Shown here: in pieces, positions 29,901-39,605 of the stretch
Layout of the letters: every line of letters begins with the position of its first letter
Position numbering within the stretch: position 1 is the first letter of the stretch
Assembly: GCA_947378555.1 (NCBI GenBank)
Contig: CANCKM010000003.1
Location: forward strand, 1 to 55,467
DNA from: Microbacteriaceae bacterium
Lineage (GTDB): Bacteria > Actinomycetota > Actinomycetes > Actinomycetales > Microbacteriaceae
Direction: 5' to 3'
Length of the DNA: 55,467 bases
Program-made: the position numbers and the translations under genes
The notes under the pieces: model-generated
Told to the model about the DNA's origin: nothing
Databases searched by the model: none
The model's input: the letters and a program-made list of their open reading frames with translations, nothing else

Positions 29901-30331
29901 CTGTTGATTACCTTTACGGTCTTGAACAGGGTCGCGAACACGTCATTGAGATAGCCAAGGGCGTTCGTCTCTTCATCGGGCTTGAAGCAATTGGTTCGCC
30001 GGATGCCAAGGGATTCCGAACTGTGATGGCGACGATGAACGGTCAACTGCGTCCAATAAACGTGCGCGACAACAAAATCGCGGTGCACACGGCACAGGCA
30101 GAGAAAGCCGACCCGGCAAAGTTGGGTCAGGTAGCTGCACCGTTTGCCGGAGTCGTGACTTTGCAAACGGTTGACGGGGCGAGTGTCGAAGTGGGCCAGC
30201 CAGTTGCAACCATCGAGGCGATGAAGATGGAAGCCACCATCACAGCTACTGTCGCTGGCATCGTTCGACGGTTAGCGGTTAGCAAAACCCAAACCGTGGA
30301 CGCCGGAGACCTCATCCTAGTAATCGAATAA
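26930..30331 (+). CDS. pyc: Pyruvate carboxylase
   Basis: Biotin carboxylase domain (KKILVANRGEIAVRAFRAA, GGGGRGMRRV), HMGL-like domain (VTDTSFRDAHQSLLATRVR), C-terminal biotinyl motif EAMKMEATI. Confidence 0.96.
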   Translation: MFKKILVANRGEIAVRAFRAAYELGASTVAVFPYEDRNSTHRLKADEAYQIGVEGHPVRAYLDVAEIIRVAKESGADAIYPGYGFLSENPELAEAAKANGIAFIGPCSDVLELAGNKVNAKEAAMRAGVPVLQSSIQSADPAVLIPAAEKIGFPLFVKAVAGGGGRGMRRVAEAKDLAGALGEAMREAESAFGDARVFLEQAVLRPRHIEVQILADGQGGISHLFERDCSIQRRNQKVVEIAPAPLIDEKLRQDLYRDAVAFAKEIGYINAGTVEFLIDTVGPNAGKHVFIEMNPRIQVEHTVTEEITDVDLVQSQMRIAAGESLVDLGLTQDKIQMHGFALQCRITTEDPAANFRPDTGKITTYRSPGGAGIRLDGGTVSAGSEVSPYFDSMLVKVIAKGRDFASAVSRSKRALAEFRIRGVSTNISFLQAVLADPTFASGDLSTSFIDERPQLFTSRPSQDRGTKILAWLANVTVNQPYGPRSGHLTPSMKLPKLDITQSAPAGSRQLLLEVGPTAFAAQLRAQIPVAVTDTSFRDAHQSLLATRVRGRDLVQVAPYVARLTPQLLSVEAWGGATYDVALRFLGEDPWDRLAALRAAMPNLCIQMLLRGRNTVGYTPYPDEVTEAFVTEAAATGVDIFRIFDALNDVNQMLPAIRAVLATKTAVAEVAICYTADLLDPAETLYTLDYYLELAQQIVDAGAHILAIKDMAGLLRPAAAEKLVTALRARFDLPVHLHTHDTAGGQLATLMAAINAGVDAVDVASAPVAGTTSQPSASALVAALAHTERDTLIKLSAVAELEPYWEAVRKVYAPFESGLPGPTGRVYKHEIPGGQLSNLRQQAIALGLGDHFERVEDMYAAASQILGRPTKVTPSSKVVGDLALHLVAVNADPADFAENPQNYDVPDSVIGFMAGELGDLPGGWPEPFRTKVLQGKHPKFGITPVDASDLALLVGDDSKARRATLNRLLFPGPTADFVKSRDTYGNLDQIDTVDYLYGLEQGREHVIEIAKGVRLFIGLEAIGSPDAKGFRTVMATMNGQLRPINVRDNKIAVHTAQAEKADPAKLGQVAAPFAGVVTLQTVDGASVEVGQPVATIEAMKMEATITATVAGIVRRLAVSKTQTVDAGDLILVIE

Positions 30332-30422
30332 AAACTTCAACCAGCCCATTTCGGTTGAGGCAATCGACGCTTTGCTAGACTCTAAGGGTTCAGTGATGTC
30401 TGGGTCCTGAGGAGGATGCATT

Positions 30423-31625
30423 TTGGCTTTCGGAAGCAAAAAACGCGATGACGGTTCGGCCGATTTTCTAGCACCGAGGCCCGCTGCCGAGCCTGGTATT
30501 GACCAGGAGCGCACCCATTCTTTGGCTGAAGTAGCGATCGATGCCGGAACGGTGGATGTGACTCCTGCCACCTCAACCATGCAGGTGGTAGCCGAGGCGC
30601 CGGTTGCAGAAAACTCGATTGATTCAACCGAAAACGCGGTTCGCGTGAACTATTCGAGGCGTGACAGCCTGCGCGGAGAAACCTTTGATCAGCCGGAACC
30701 GGCGGCTATGTTAACCGCTGACCGACTCCTAGACGCCTCGGCCCGCAATCGACCTGCCCCCGAATCTGGTATTCGTCGCTTTGTCTATTTCGCAACGCTG
30801 CGCACCGTCAACCTCGGCGACTCTTTGAAAACCCGTGAGCGCAAAGCCCTCGACGCGAGAATCGGCGCGGCGCTTGAAGGCGGAACAAAATTCATCCCAA
30901 TCCTCACCCGAAAAGGTGGAGTCGGTAAAACCACCGTAAGCACACTTTTGGGAATGGCAATGGCCATGGTCCGAGAAGACCGTGTCATCGCCATTGATGC
31001 CAACCCCGACCGTGGAACTCTGGCCGAACGAGTCAGCAAATCGACAAGGTTCACGGTTCGCGATGTTGTGAACCGAGCCGCATCCATCGACGGTTTCAAT
31101 GATTTTTCGAGCATGGTTTCGCGCGACGCCTCAAGACTCGACGTTTTGGCGAGCGACAGCGACCCGATGCTTTCCGAAGCCTTCGATGAGGGTGACTACA
31201 ACGTGGTTGCCGATATGGCAGCGCGCTACTACTCGGTGGTTCTGACCGACTGTGGCACCGGCATAGTTCACTCGGTTATGCGCCCAACCCTGCAGCGAGC
31301 CAGCGGTCTGGTTGTTGTCTCCGGTGGTTCAGTTGATGAGGCTAGATTGGCCTCCGAGACGCTGACCTGGCTTGAGGCCAATGGCTATGGAGATTTGGTG
31401 AGAAATGCAACGGTGGCTCTCAACACAGCAACGCAGGGCACTCAACTCGTGAAAATCGATGAAATTGAGCAGCACTTCAAAACCCGGGTTCGCAATGTCG
31501 TTCGCATCCCTTACGACCCTGCGCTAGCTGCCGGTTCGGTTATTAAGTTCAATGAGCTCAAATGGCAGACCCGCGAGGCGGCTAGAGAACTGGCTGCTCT
31601 TGTGATTGACAGCCTAAACGCCTAA
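30423..31625 (+). CDS. MinD/ParA-like ATPase with disordered N-terminus
   Basis: FIPILTRKGGVGKTTVSTLLGMAMAMVREDRVIAIDANPDRGTLAERV; VVLTDCGTGIVHSVM. Confidence 0.85.
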   Translation: MAFGSKKRDDGSADFLAPRPAAEPGIDQERTHSLAEVAIDAGTVDVTPATSTMQVVAEAPVAENSIDSTENAVRVNYSRRDSLRGETFDQPEPAAMLTADRLLDASARNRPAPESGIRRFVYFATLRTVNLGDSLKTRERKALDARIGAALEGGTKFIPILTRKGGVGKTTVSTLLGMAMAMVREDRVIAIDANPDRGTLAERVSKSTRFTVRDVVNRAASIDGFNDFSSMVSRDASRLDVLASDSDPMLSEAFDEGDYNVVADMAARYYSVVLTDCGTGIVHSVMRPTLQRASGLVVVSGGSVDEARLASETLTWLEANGYGDLVRNATVALNTATQGTQLVKIDEIEQHFKTRVRNVVRIPYDPALAAGSVIKFNELKWQTREAARELAALVIDSLNA

Positions 31626-31656
31626 CAAACTAAAAAAGACAGAGGCTCCAAAAAAA

Positions 31657-32154
31657 TTGGCTATCCGCGAGATTCGCTTGTTCGGCGACCCCGTCCTAAA
31701 GACCATTTCTGACCCGATAACTCGTTTTGATGCTAAAGATGCAGCCCTGGTTCAAGATCTTTTGGAAACCACTGCGGTTCCGGGTCGGGCAGGCGTTGCC
31801 GCCCCGCAGATCGGGGTCAACCTAAGGGCGTTTAGTTATCACGTCGATGGCGTGATTGGGTATGTGATCAATCCGGAAATAGCCGAACTGAGCGGTGCGG
31901 TTTCGTTGCTAACCGAGGGCTGCCTCTCGGTTCCCGGGCTTTGGCATCCAACGCCCAGGTACGCGTTTGCCCGGGTTGTCGGCGTCGACTTGCAGGGGGA
32001 TCCCATCGAAGTATCCGGAACGGGATTAATGGCTCAGGCACTGCAACACGAGTGCGATCACCTAGATGGACTTGTTTACCTAGATCGCCTAGTGCCCGAG
32101 CAACGCAAACTCGCCATGAAAGAGCTGCGTGACTCCGAATGGTTCTTGCGCTAG
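31657..32154 (+). CDS. def: Peptide deformylase
   Basis: GRAGVAAPQIGVNLR (GxGxAAxQ-like), EGCLSVPG, QHECDHLDGLVYLDRL. Confidence 0.95.
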   Translation: MAIREIRLFGDPVLKTISDPITRFDAKDAALVQDLLETTAVPGRAGVAAPQIGVNLRAFSYHVDGVIGYVINPEIAELSGAVSLLTEGCLSVPGLWHPTPRYAFARVVGVDLQGDPIEVSGTGLMAQALQHECDHLDGLVYLDRLVPEQRKLAMKELRDSEWFLR

Positions 32155-32157
32155 TTT

Positions 32158-33960
32158 CTAGCTTCTGGGCTGGTAGATCTCGTGAATCTGCTCGGCGAAA
32201 TCCGTAATCACTAGGTTGCGCTTTACCTTGAGCGATGGCGTGATGTGGCCACTGGCTTCGGTGAGTTCAACGTCAAGGATCGCAAATTTCCGAATCGACT
32301 CGGCTTGCGAGAAATTCTTGTTGACTCGGTTGACCGCTTCTTGGACGGCCTTGAGCACGATGGGCAACTTGGCAGCCTCGGCGAGCGAGACCTGCCGATC
32401 AATACCCTGGTTCTTCAACCAGATTGGCAGCATCTCTGGGTCAAGCGAAATCAGAGCCGCCACGAACGGTTGCTGGTCTCCAATAACCACGGCCTGACCA
32501 ATCAGTGGGTCTGCCCGCAGCGGATCCTCCATCGGCGCTGGAGCTACGTTCTTGCCTCCGGCGGTGACGATGAGTTCTTTCTTCCTGCCGGTAATGCTCA
32601 AAAAGCCCTCGCTGTCGAGTTCACCGATGTCGCCGGTCCTAAACCAGTCGCCCTCGAACGACTCCGCGGTTGCCTCTGGGTTTCTCCAGTAAGAGCGCAG
32701 AGTGTTGGTGCCTCGAAGCAGAATTTCGCCGTCTTCGTTGATTTTGATGCCGCAGCCGGGAAGGAGTTGCCCGACCTTGCCAATCTTTATGGCATCCGGT
32801 CGCGCAATCATGGCTGGAGCGGTGGTTTCGGTGAGGCCATAACCTTCGAGCACAATCAAGCCGATTGCCCTGAAGAAGTGACCAAGGCGCGGCCCAAGTG
32901 GGGCACCTCCGGAAACTGCAAATCTCACTCGACCACCCATGGCTGCCCGCAGTTTGCGGTAAACCAATAGGTCGAAAACTCTAAAACGGACGCTTAGCAA
33001 AAGACCCGGGCCCCTCGGGTTATCCATCGCCTTGGAATAGGCAATCGCCGTTGCGGCGGCCTTGCGGAAGATGTCACCCTTGCCTGATGCCTCGGCCTTT
33101 TGCTCAGCCGAGTTGTAGACCTTCTCGAAAACCCGGGGCACTGCCAGCAAAAAGGTTGGTTTGAAGCTCATCATCGCCGGACCGATATTGCGAGCGTCTG
33201 GTTGGTGACCAACGGTCACACCGCCGTGAACGCAGAGGACTTCGATGAATCGAGCGAATACGTGTGCCAGTGGCAAGAACAACAGGGTCGTCGCTCCCTC
33301 GCTTACAACGGTCGGCAATTCCAAAACCGCGTTTCGAGATAGGTCAACGAAACCTCGGTGCAGCAGTTCACAGCCCTTTGGCTTTCCAGTGGTGCCCGAG
33401 GTGTAGATAATTGTCGCCAAATCGTCAAGCGTGGCCGATTTACGTCTCATTTCCAAGATGTCTTCACCGACCTCTGCGCCGAGTGTCTTCAGGTGAGCCA
33501 AGTCGAGGGTGTCAAGTTGCCAAACCTGCTTAACGAGTGGCAAAGATTGCCGAACCTCGTCGAACTTGGAACGCATTGCGCCATTCTCAACGATGAGAGC
33601 GACCGAATCCGAGTTTCCTAGAATCCACTCGATTTGGGCGGGAGCAGAAGATTCGTAGACCGGCACCGAAACTGCACCGGCGAACCAAAGAGCGAAATCC
33701 ACCAGGGTCCACTCGAGTCTGGTGCGGCTCATTATTCCAACGGCTTGACCTGGTTGAATGCCACATGCAATGAAGCCCTTAGCGAGGGCTTTTACGTCCT
33801 CTAGGAATTCTGCGGCGGTGACCGGACTCCACGCGTTTGGCTCGTTTTCGACCTGAAACAGCACAAGATTCGGCGTTTTAGCGGCTCGTTCAACCAATAA
33901 ATCAGTTATGTTCGAGTGCAACGCCGTTTCAATCAGGAGCGGGACATCATAGGACTTCAT
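32158..33960 (-). CDS. Long-chain acyl-CoA synthetase (AMP-dependent ligase)
   Basis: IIYTSGTTGKPKGCELLHRG, LEGYGLTETTAP, WFRTGDIGELDSEGFLSITGRKKELIVTAGGKNVAP. Confidence 0.94.
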   Translation of the reverse strand: MKSYDVPLLIETALHSNITDLLVERAAKTPNLVLFQVENEPNAWSPVTAAEFLEDVKALAKGFIACGIQPGQAVGIMSRTRLEWTLVDFALWFAGAVSVPVYESSAPAQIEWILGNSDSVALIVENGAMRSKFDEVRQSLPLVKQVWQLDTLDLAHLKTLGAEVGEDILEMRRKSATLDDLATIIYTSGTTGKPKGCELLHRGFVDLSRNAVLELPTVVSEGATTLLFLPLAHVFARFIEVLCVHGGVTVGHQPDARNIGPAMMSFKPTFLLAVPRVFEKVYNSAEQKAEASGKGDIFRKAAATAIAYSKAMDNPRGPGLLLSVRFRVFDLLVYRKLRAAMGGRVRFAVSGGAPLGPRLGHFFRAIGLIVLEGYGLTETTAPAMIARPDAIKIGKVGQLLPGCGIKINEDGEILLRGTNTLRSYWRNPEATAESFEGDWFRTGDIGELDSEGFLSITGRKKELIVTAGGKNVAPAPMEDPLRADPLIGQAVVIGDQQPFVAALISLDPEMLPIWLKNQGIDRQVSLAEAAKLPIVLKAVQEAVNRVNKNFSQAESIRKFAILDVELTEASGHITPSLKVKRNLVITDFAEQIHEIYQPRS

Positions 33961-34039
33961 AACCGGAGCCTTTCTTAGGCAATTTGTGTAACTCTATTGC
34001 CTCAACGGTCAACCTCGGCGCGATTTGCCCGAACCGAAA

Positions 34040-34093
34040 CCGAATCGATATTCGGCAGCCGAGTTTCGACTACTAAACTTCTCAAGTAAGTTT
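34040..34093. promoter_or_regulatory. Possible operator/promoter upstream of the ROK kinase gene
   Basis: Inverted repeat CCGAAT-CGAT-ATTCGG (34040-34055); -10-like TAAACT (34074-34079) embedded in AAACTT-N7-AAGTTT (34075-34093). Confidence 0.4.
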
Positions 34094-34117
34094 TTTTCGG
34101 AATAAAACGAGGTTCAC

Positions 34118-35062
34118 ATGTTCACAGTCGGCATCGACATCGGCGGCACCAAAATAGCGAGTGCCCTGGTTGACCAACATGGGCAGCTCATTCGAGAGAA
34201 ACGAGTGCCAACCCCGGCCAACGACAGTGCTGCCCTCACCGAAACCGTGGTGCAGTTAATCCGCGAAATGTCCGAGGGGCACACCGTGATTGGCGCTGGA
34301 GTCGCCGCCGCCGGTTTCATCGATGCCGATCAGGCAAACATTGTTTACGCCCCAAACCTCAGCTGGAGAAACGAGCCGCTCAAGGCTCAACTCGAAGCTC
34401 AACTGGACATCCCCGTTCTGATTGAAAACGACGCCAACGCTGCTGGCTGGGCGGAATACCGATTCGGTGTTGGGCAGGGCACCAAACACATGGTCATGCT
34501 CACAATCGGAACCGGAGTCGGTGGAGCGATAATCGCAGATTCGAGACTGCTTCGCGGTGGCTTCGGAATCGCGGCTGAGTTGGGGCACATGAGGGTGGTG
34601 CCAGATGGCAGACCCTGCGGTTGTGGCCAAAACGGTTGTCTCGAATCGTACGGGTCCGGAACCGCGCTGTTGAAATCGGCGAAAGAATTGGCAAACTCGA
34701 ACTTGCCTCAGGGGTCAAGGTTGCGTCAGCTTCAGGACGATGCGGGCGAGCTCACCGGCAACGAGGTCTACACCGCCATTTTGGAACGTGATCCCGGAGC
34801 CCTTGGTTTGCTAAGTGACTTGGGTTCGTGGATCGGGCAGGCAATCGCCAGCCTCACGGCAATCCTTGACCCTGAAATGGTGGTCATCGGCGGTGGCGTA
34901 TCTGCCTCGGGCGATTTGCTGCTGAATCCTATTCGCGAGGCTTATCTCAAACACCTTCCCGCTAGGGGATTCAGGCCGGAGTTGGAAATCAAAGCCGCCG
35001 GATTCCTAAACGACGCTGGACTAGTTGGGGTCGCCGACCTAGCTCGCAAGGCTCTTTCCTAG
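34118..35062 (+). CDS. ROK family sugar kinase (glucokinase-like)
   Basis: VGIDIGGTKIASALVD, IENDANAAGWAEYRFG, GTGVGGAII, CGCGQNGCLESYGSG. Confidence 0.93.
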   Translation: MFTVGIDIGGTKIASALVDQHGQLIREKRVPTPANDSAALTETVVQLIREMSEGHTVIGAGVAAAGFIDADQANIVYAPNLSWRNEPLKAQLEAQLDIPVLIENDANAAGWAEYRFGVGQGTKHMVMLTIGTGVGGAIIADSRLLRGGFGIAAELGHMRVVPDGRPCGCGQNGCLESYGSGTALLKSAKELANSNLPQGSRLRQLQDDAGELTGNEVYTAILERDPGALGLLSDLGSWIGQAIASLTAILDPEMVVIGGGVSASGDLLLNPIREAYLKHLPARGFRPELEIKAAGFLNDAGLVGVADLARKALS

Positions 35063-35132
35063 GCAAATCTGGGGTCTTGAGCTTCAACCGATAAACTATT
35101 GATAGTCGGATTGAGATTTTTCTAATGAAAGG

Positions 35133-35831
35133 ATGCAAATCTTGGCATACTTTCTGCTGAAAACTTTTGTCCTTGGACCATTGCTCAGAGTGCTGTTTCG
35201 CCCTTGGGTTCGAGGCATGGACAACATCCCGGCAACCGGAGCTGCGATTCTAGCGTCCAACCACCTTTCCTTCTCTGATTCCATATTCCTGCCCTTGCAG
35301 TCCAGGCGACCCGTGGTATTTCTTGCCAAGAGTGATTACTTCACCGGCAAGGGTGTGAAGGGAGCTTTGGTTCGTTGGTTTTTCAAATCAACTGGGCAAC
35401 TGCCGATTGACCGTTCCGGAGGCAAGGCGTCCGAAGCCTCGCTCAATACCGGGCTCAGAGTTCTAGAGCAGGGTCAAATGCTTGGAATTTACCCAGAGGG
35501 CACAAGAAGCCCAGACGGCAGACTCTATCGCGGTCGCACCGGAATCGCCCGAATGGTGCTTGAGGCGAAGGTCCCGGTGATTCCAGTCGCAATGATCGAC
35601 ACCGAGAAGGTTCAGCCAATTGGCAAGCGACTGCCTCGTATTCGCCGAGTCGGAATAGTGGTGGGCAAACCTTTGGATTTCAGTCGGTTTGACGGCATGG
35701 AAGGCGATCGAATCGTCTTGCGCGCGGTCACCGATGAAATCATGTACGAACTCATGAAGTTGAGCGGTCAAGAATACGTCGATGCCTATGCGTCGACAGT
35801 CAAAGCAAAACAGGCAAGACTGGCCCGCTAG
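35133..35831 (+). CDS. 1-acyl-sn-glycerol-3-phosphate acyltransferase (PlsC-like)
   Basis: ASNHLSFSDSIFLP (NHxxxxD), GIYPEGTRSPDGRLYRGRTG. Confidence 0.92.
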   Translation: MQILAYFLLKTFVLGPLLRVLFRPWVRGMDNIPATGAAILASNHLSFSDSIFLPLQSRRPVVFLAKSDYFTGKGVKGALVRWFFKSTGQLPIDRSGGKASEASLNTGLRVLEQGQMLGIYPEGTRSPDGRLYRGRTGIARMVLEAKVPVIPVAMIDTEKVQPIGKRLPRIRRVGIVVGKPLDFSRFDGMEGDRIVLRAVTDEIMYELMKLSGQEYVDAYASTVKAKQARLAR

Positions 35832-35851
35832 GGTCGGCAGAAGAGATAAAA

Positions 35852-37213
35852 ATGAATGACAAAGTAGTTGCAGCCGACCCAACCGTTTTGGCTGGACTTG
35901 ACAACTATGTCAACCTGCCCGCGGCTCAACAGCCAACCTGGCTTGATCAGGACGAAATCAAGCGAGTGCGCGCCGAGCTCGCAGTTTTGCCACCGCTGGT
36001 TTTTGCTGGCGAAGTAGACACCTTGCGCAAGCGGTTGGCCGAAGCCGCCGCTGGTCGGGCATTCCTGCTGCAGGGTGGCGACTGTGCCGAGACCTTTGCC
36101 GATGCGACCGCTGACAAGATCAGAAACCGCGTCAAGACACTCTTGCAGATGGCGGTGGTTTTGATGTACGGCGCGTCCATGCCGGTAATCAAGATGGGAA
36201 GAATGGCTGGGCAGTTTGCCAAGCCACGTTCTTCCGATACGGAAACTCGCGAGGGAATCACTCTTCCGGCCTACCGTGGCGACGCCGTCAATGGCTATGA
36301 CTTCACCGCCGAATCTCGCCGTCACAACCCAGAGCGTCTGTTGAAGACCTACAACACCTCGGCGGCAACTCTAAACCTGATCCGCGCTTTCACCACGGGT
36401 GGATTTGCCGACTTGCGTTTGGTTCACGAATGGAACAAGGGTTTCATTGATAACCCGGCCAACGCCAGGTACGAGTCACTGGCAAAAGAAATTGATCGTG
36501 CAATAAAGTTCATGGCTGCCTCTGGCGTCGACTCCAGCGAACTAAAAGCTACCGAGTTTTATGTCAGTCACGAAGCGCTGCTCTTTGACTACGAGAGACC
36601 GATGACCCGCATCGACTCAAGAACCGGAACCCCCTACGACACCTCGGGTCACTTCATCTGGATCGGTGAGAGAACTCGTCAAATCGATGGCGCTCATGTT
36701 GATTTCCTGTCCAAGGTCAGAAACCCAATCGGCGTAAAAATCGGCCCGAACACCCAGGTCGCCGACATCCTTGAGCTAATCGAAAAGCTTGATCCAAATC
36801 GTGAACCAGGTCGACTAACCTTTATCACCCGAATGGGTGCGACCAAGATTCGCGAGGCGCTGCCGAAGCTTGTCGAGGCGGTTCGCGATTCTGGAGCCCT
36901 ACCGCTCTGGATAACCGATCCAATGCACGGAAACGGAATAACCACCGCCAACGGCTACAAGTCAAGACGTTTCGATGATGTCATGGACGAGGTTCGAGGC
37001 TTCTTTGAGGTTCACAAGGCCGCGGGAACCTTCCCCGGAGGAATCCACATCGAGCTAACCGGTGACGACGTAGCCGAGTGTCTAGGTGGCTCCGACCACA
37101 TCGATGAAGCCACTCTTGAGCAACGTTACGAGTCGCTTTGCGACCCTAGGCTCAATCACATGCAGTCACTCGAGCTTGCCTTCTTGGTGAGCGAGGAGCT
37201 GGCTCGGCGCTAG
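35852..37213 (+). CDS. Class II 3-deoxy-7-phosphoheptulonate synthase
   Basis: FLLQGGDCAETFAD, MPVIKMGRMAGQFAKPRSS, WITDPMHGNGITTANGYKSRRFDD, GGIHIELTGDDVAECLGG. Confidence 0.96.
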   Translation: MNDKVVAADPTVLAGLDNYVNLPAAQQPTWLDQDEIKRVRAELAVLPPLVFAGEVDTLRKRLAEAAAGRAFLLQGGDCAETFADATADKIRNRVKTLLQMAVVLMYGASMPVIKMGRMAGQFAKPRSSDTETREGITLPAYRGDAVNGYDFTAESRRHNPERLLKTYNTSAATLNLIRAFTTGGFADLRLVHEWNKGFIDNPANARYESLAKEIDRAIKFMAASGVDSSELKATEFYVSHEALLFDYERPMTRIDSRTGTPYDTSGHFIWIGERTRQIDGAHVDFLSKVRNPIGVKIGPNTQVADILELIEKLDPNREPGRLTFITRMGATKIREALPKLVEAVRDSGALPLWITDPMHGNGITTANGYKSRRFDDVMDEVRGFFEVHKAAGTFPGGIHIELTGDDVAECLGGSDHIDEATLEQRYESLCDPRLNHMQSLELAFLVSEELARR

Positions 37214-37215
37214 CC

Positions 37216-39135
37216 CTATCTCAGGTTAGAGATCACAACGGTGTCGTGAACTCGAAGTTTGGTGCCCGCGTTAGCGGACACGCTGCGAACCTTTACGATT
37301 CCCCAGTTTTGCCGCAGTTGGTCGGTGTTCACTTTAACGGTGAGTTGCAGGCTCTCCAGCAGTGACTGCGCCGCACTCAGCGTCTCGCCAACCACGTTGG
37401 GCATAATCACCAGATTTGGCCCCTTGGAGACCCAAAGCGTCACCTTGCCACCCTTGCCGATTGGTTCGGTTTGCGGCGTGAGGCGAAGGGCTAGACCGGA
37501 GGCCACGGTGTCGCTGAACTCACTCTCAACCGTCAAGACTGTAAGACCCTGACTTTGGATGTTGTTTATCGCGGTGGCTTGATTCAAGCCGGTCACAGCA
37601 GGCAGCGGGCCAAGTGACTTTTTGAGGCTGATCGGTGTCGACTCTGCCACCCGTTGAAGATTGCTACCGAGAAAGTCAAAGACTGTTCCGGCCTTGGCCT
37701 CATTGAAGTACTCGGCAATTGCACCAACCGAAAAGTTGCTTTTGGCTAGCCTGCTGGTTGCAGTTTTAACATCCAGCCCGCGAAGGGGAGGAACCAGGGA
37801 CATCCTCGGACCCTTCGAAACGATAATGACAAGATTTGAGCCCTTTAAGAAGAACTGCCCGGCGGCCGGTTGGGTTCTGATGATGTAGCCATCACCGACG
37901 CTGCCGGAAAACTCGTTAATCACTCTGAAGTTCTCGGTCAGGCCTGCAATCGCCGGGGTGGCGGCGGCCAGCTTTCGATTGGTCAACTCGGGCACCGTCG
38001 CAAATCCACCCGGCCCAGCACCAAACCACCAGCCTGACCCCAAGCCCAGCAAAAGCACGATAACGCTAAAGAAAGCTATCGCGCCAGCGCGTTTCTTTCG
38101 GTTCTGGCCAAGCTGTTCCAGCGGCGACCACGGTGCCTGGCTGGTTTCCAACTCGGTCAAAATTTCCGTTTGCCCGGCAGCGCCAATCTCGGCTGATTGA
38201 ATGACCGGTTGGAGCTCTTGACCTTCGGTTAGGAGCACTCGAGTTTGGTCGGCAGAGCGCCCGGGCCGAAGGGTATCCATCGTCATTGTTTTATTTTGGT
38301 TCAGGTCGAGTTTCGCCTGGCGAACCGCGCTAAGAAAGGCGGCGGCATCGGCGGGTCTGTGTTGCGGCTCGCGAGCAGTTGCCCAAAGAACCAACTCATC
38401 GAGCAGGGAGGGTATCGAATCTTGAAGGCTGGAAGGGGCGGGAACCTGGTGATTGGCATGTTGAAACGCGACCTGCACCGCCTGTTCGCCCAGGAAGGGC
38501 TGCCGGCCTGTCAACATTTCGAACAGCAAGATACCGGCGGCGTAAACGTCACTTCTGGCATCGGCCTCTCCACGCGTCACCAACTCTGGCGAAAGGTAGG
38601 CGACGGTTCCAATGAGTGAACCGGTTTGAGTTTGATTGCTTATCGAGCGTGCGAGACCGAAATCCCCGAGCTTCACGGCTCCAAAGTCGGAAAGAAAAAC
38701 GTTTTCCGGTTTCAGATCGCGATGCAGGATGCCTGCGGTGTGGGCGGCGGCGAGACCGGCCAAAATGGGTTCAATAATGTCTAGCGCCCTGGTTGCCTCG
38801 AGCGGTGCATGCTGGTCGATTGCCTGCCGCAAAGTTATGCCGGGCACATACTCCATGGCTAGATAAATCAGATTGGCATCTTCGCCCTGATCGAAAATGT
38901 TCACCAGGTTTGGGTGAGAAAGTTTGGCTGCGATGCGTGCCTCGCGAATAAATTTATTTCGGAACGAGGCGTTGTCGGCAAGGTGTGCGTGAATAATTTT
39001 GAGGGCGACGTTGCGTTCAAGCCTCAGGTCTTCGGCCAGATAGACGCTTGCCATGCCACCGCTGGCGATGAGTCGCTCAATGCGGTAGCGCCCACCAATA
39101 ACTCGACCCACCAAAGGTCCATCAGACATATTCAA
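37216..39135 (-). CDS. Ser/Thr protein kinase with TM segment and about four PASTA repeats (PknL/PknB-type)
   Basis: YRIERLIASGGMASVYLAEDLRLERNVALKII, GILHRDLKPENVFLSDFGAVKLGDFGLAR; four PASTA-like units after the TM. Confidence 0.94.
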   Translation of the reverse strand: MNMSDGPLVGRVIGGRYRIERLIASGGMASVYLAEDLRLERNVALKIIHAHLADNASFRNKFIREARIAAKLSHPNLVNIFDQGEDANLIYLAMEYVPGITLRQAIDQHAPLEATRALDIIEPILAGLAAAHTAGILHRDLKPENVFLSDFGAVKLGDFGLARSISNQTQTGSLIGTVAYLSPELVTRGEADARSDVYAAGILLFEMLTGRQPFLGEQAVQVAFQHANHQVPAPSSLQDSIPSLLDELVLWATAREPQHRPADAAAFLSAVRQAKLDLNQNKTMTMDTLRPGRSADQTRVLLTEGQELQPVIQSAEIGAAGQTEILTELETSQAPWSPLEQLGQNRKKRAGAIAFFSVIVLLLGLGSGWWFGAGPGGFATVPELTNRKLAAATPAIAGLTENFRVINEFSGSVGDGYIIRTQPAAGQFFLKGSNLVIIVSKGPRMSLVPPLRGLDVKTATSRLAKSNFSVGAIAEYFNEAKAGTVFDFLGSNLQRVAESTPISLKKSLGPLPAVTGLNQATAINNIQSQGLTVLTVESEFSDTVASGLALRLTPQTEPIGKGGKVTLWVSKGPNLVIMPNVVGETLSAAQSLLESLQLTVKVNTDQLRQNWGIVKVRSVSANAGTKLRVHDTVVISNLR

Positions 39136-39209
39136 CCTCCGAAATCAAAGTTTCGAAAAGGTCTAGCATTTGCTTGGATCACCAATCGTCACAGAAATAT
39201 GTTTACACG

Positions 39210-39605
39210 GTGGCAGATATAAACCTGTTAGGTGCTAACGTGTGGCAATCTTATCTTGTGACTGACGCACTGGCCCAAGTGGGCAAATGGATAACCGTTC
39301 CTGAAGCAGCCGAGATTCTTGGCATTCCGATGGGAAAGGTTCGACGACTAATCGAAGAGCACAACCTGATTGCGGTTCGCCGCGAAGGAGCTCTTAGAAT
39401 TCCTGCCGAGATAATTGTCAATGGTGAGCCACTGCCAAGCCTTCGAGGAACCGTTTTGGTTTTGCTCGACTCGGGGTTCAACCTCGAACAGGCCGTCCAA
39501 TGGCTTTACACCGAAGAGCCACTTCTCGGAGCCACTCCGATGAACGCGCTACTGGCCGGAAGAAAATCCGAAATCAGAAGACTGGCCCAGGCTCTAGCTC
39601 TCTAA
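39210..39605 (+). CDS. Rv2175c-like DNA-binding protein
   Basis: WITVPEAAEILGIPMGKVRRLIEEHNLIAVRREGALRIPAEII HTH; divergent from the PASTA kinase as in the pknL-Rv2175c pair. Exact start uncertain. Confidence 0.82.
   Translation: MADINLLGANVWQSYLVTDALAQVGKWITVPEAAEILGIPMGKVRRLIEEHNLIAVRREGALRIPAEIIVNGEPLPSLRGTVLVLLDSGFNLEQAVQWLYTEEPLLGATPMNALLAGRKSEIRRLAQALAL

Noticed and set aside
32245-32970. 241-aa plus-strand ORF
   Set aside because: Antisense to the acyl-CoA synthetase with intact motifs on the minus strand.
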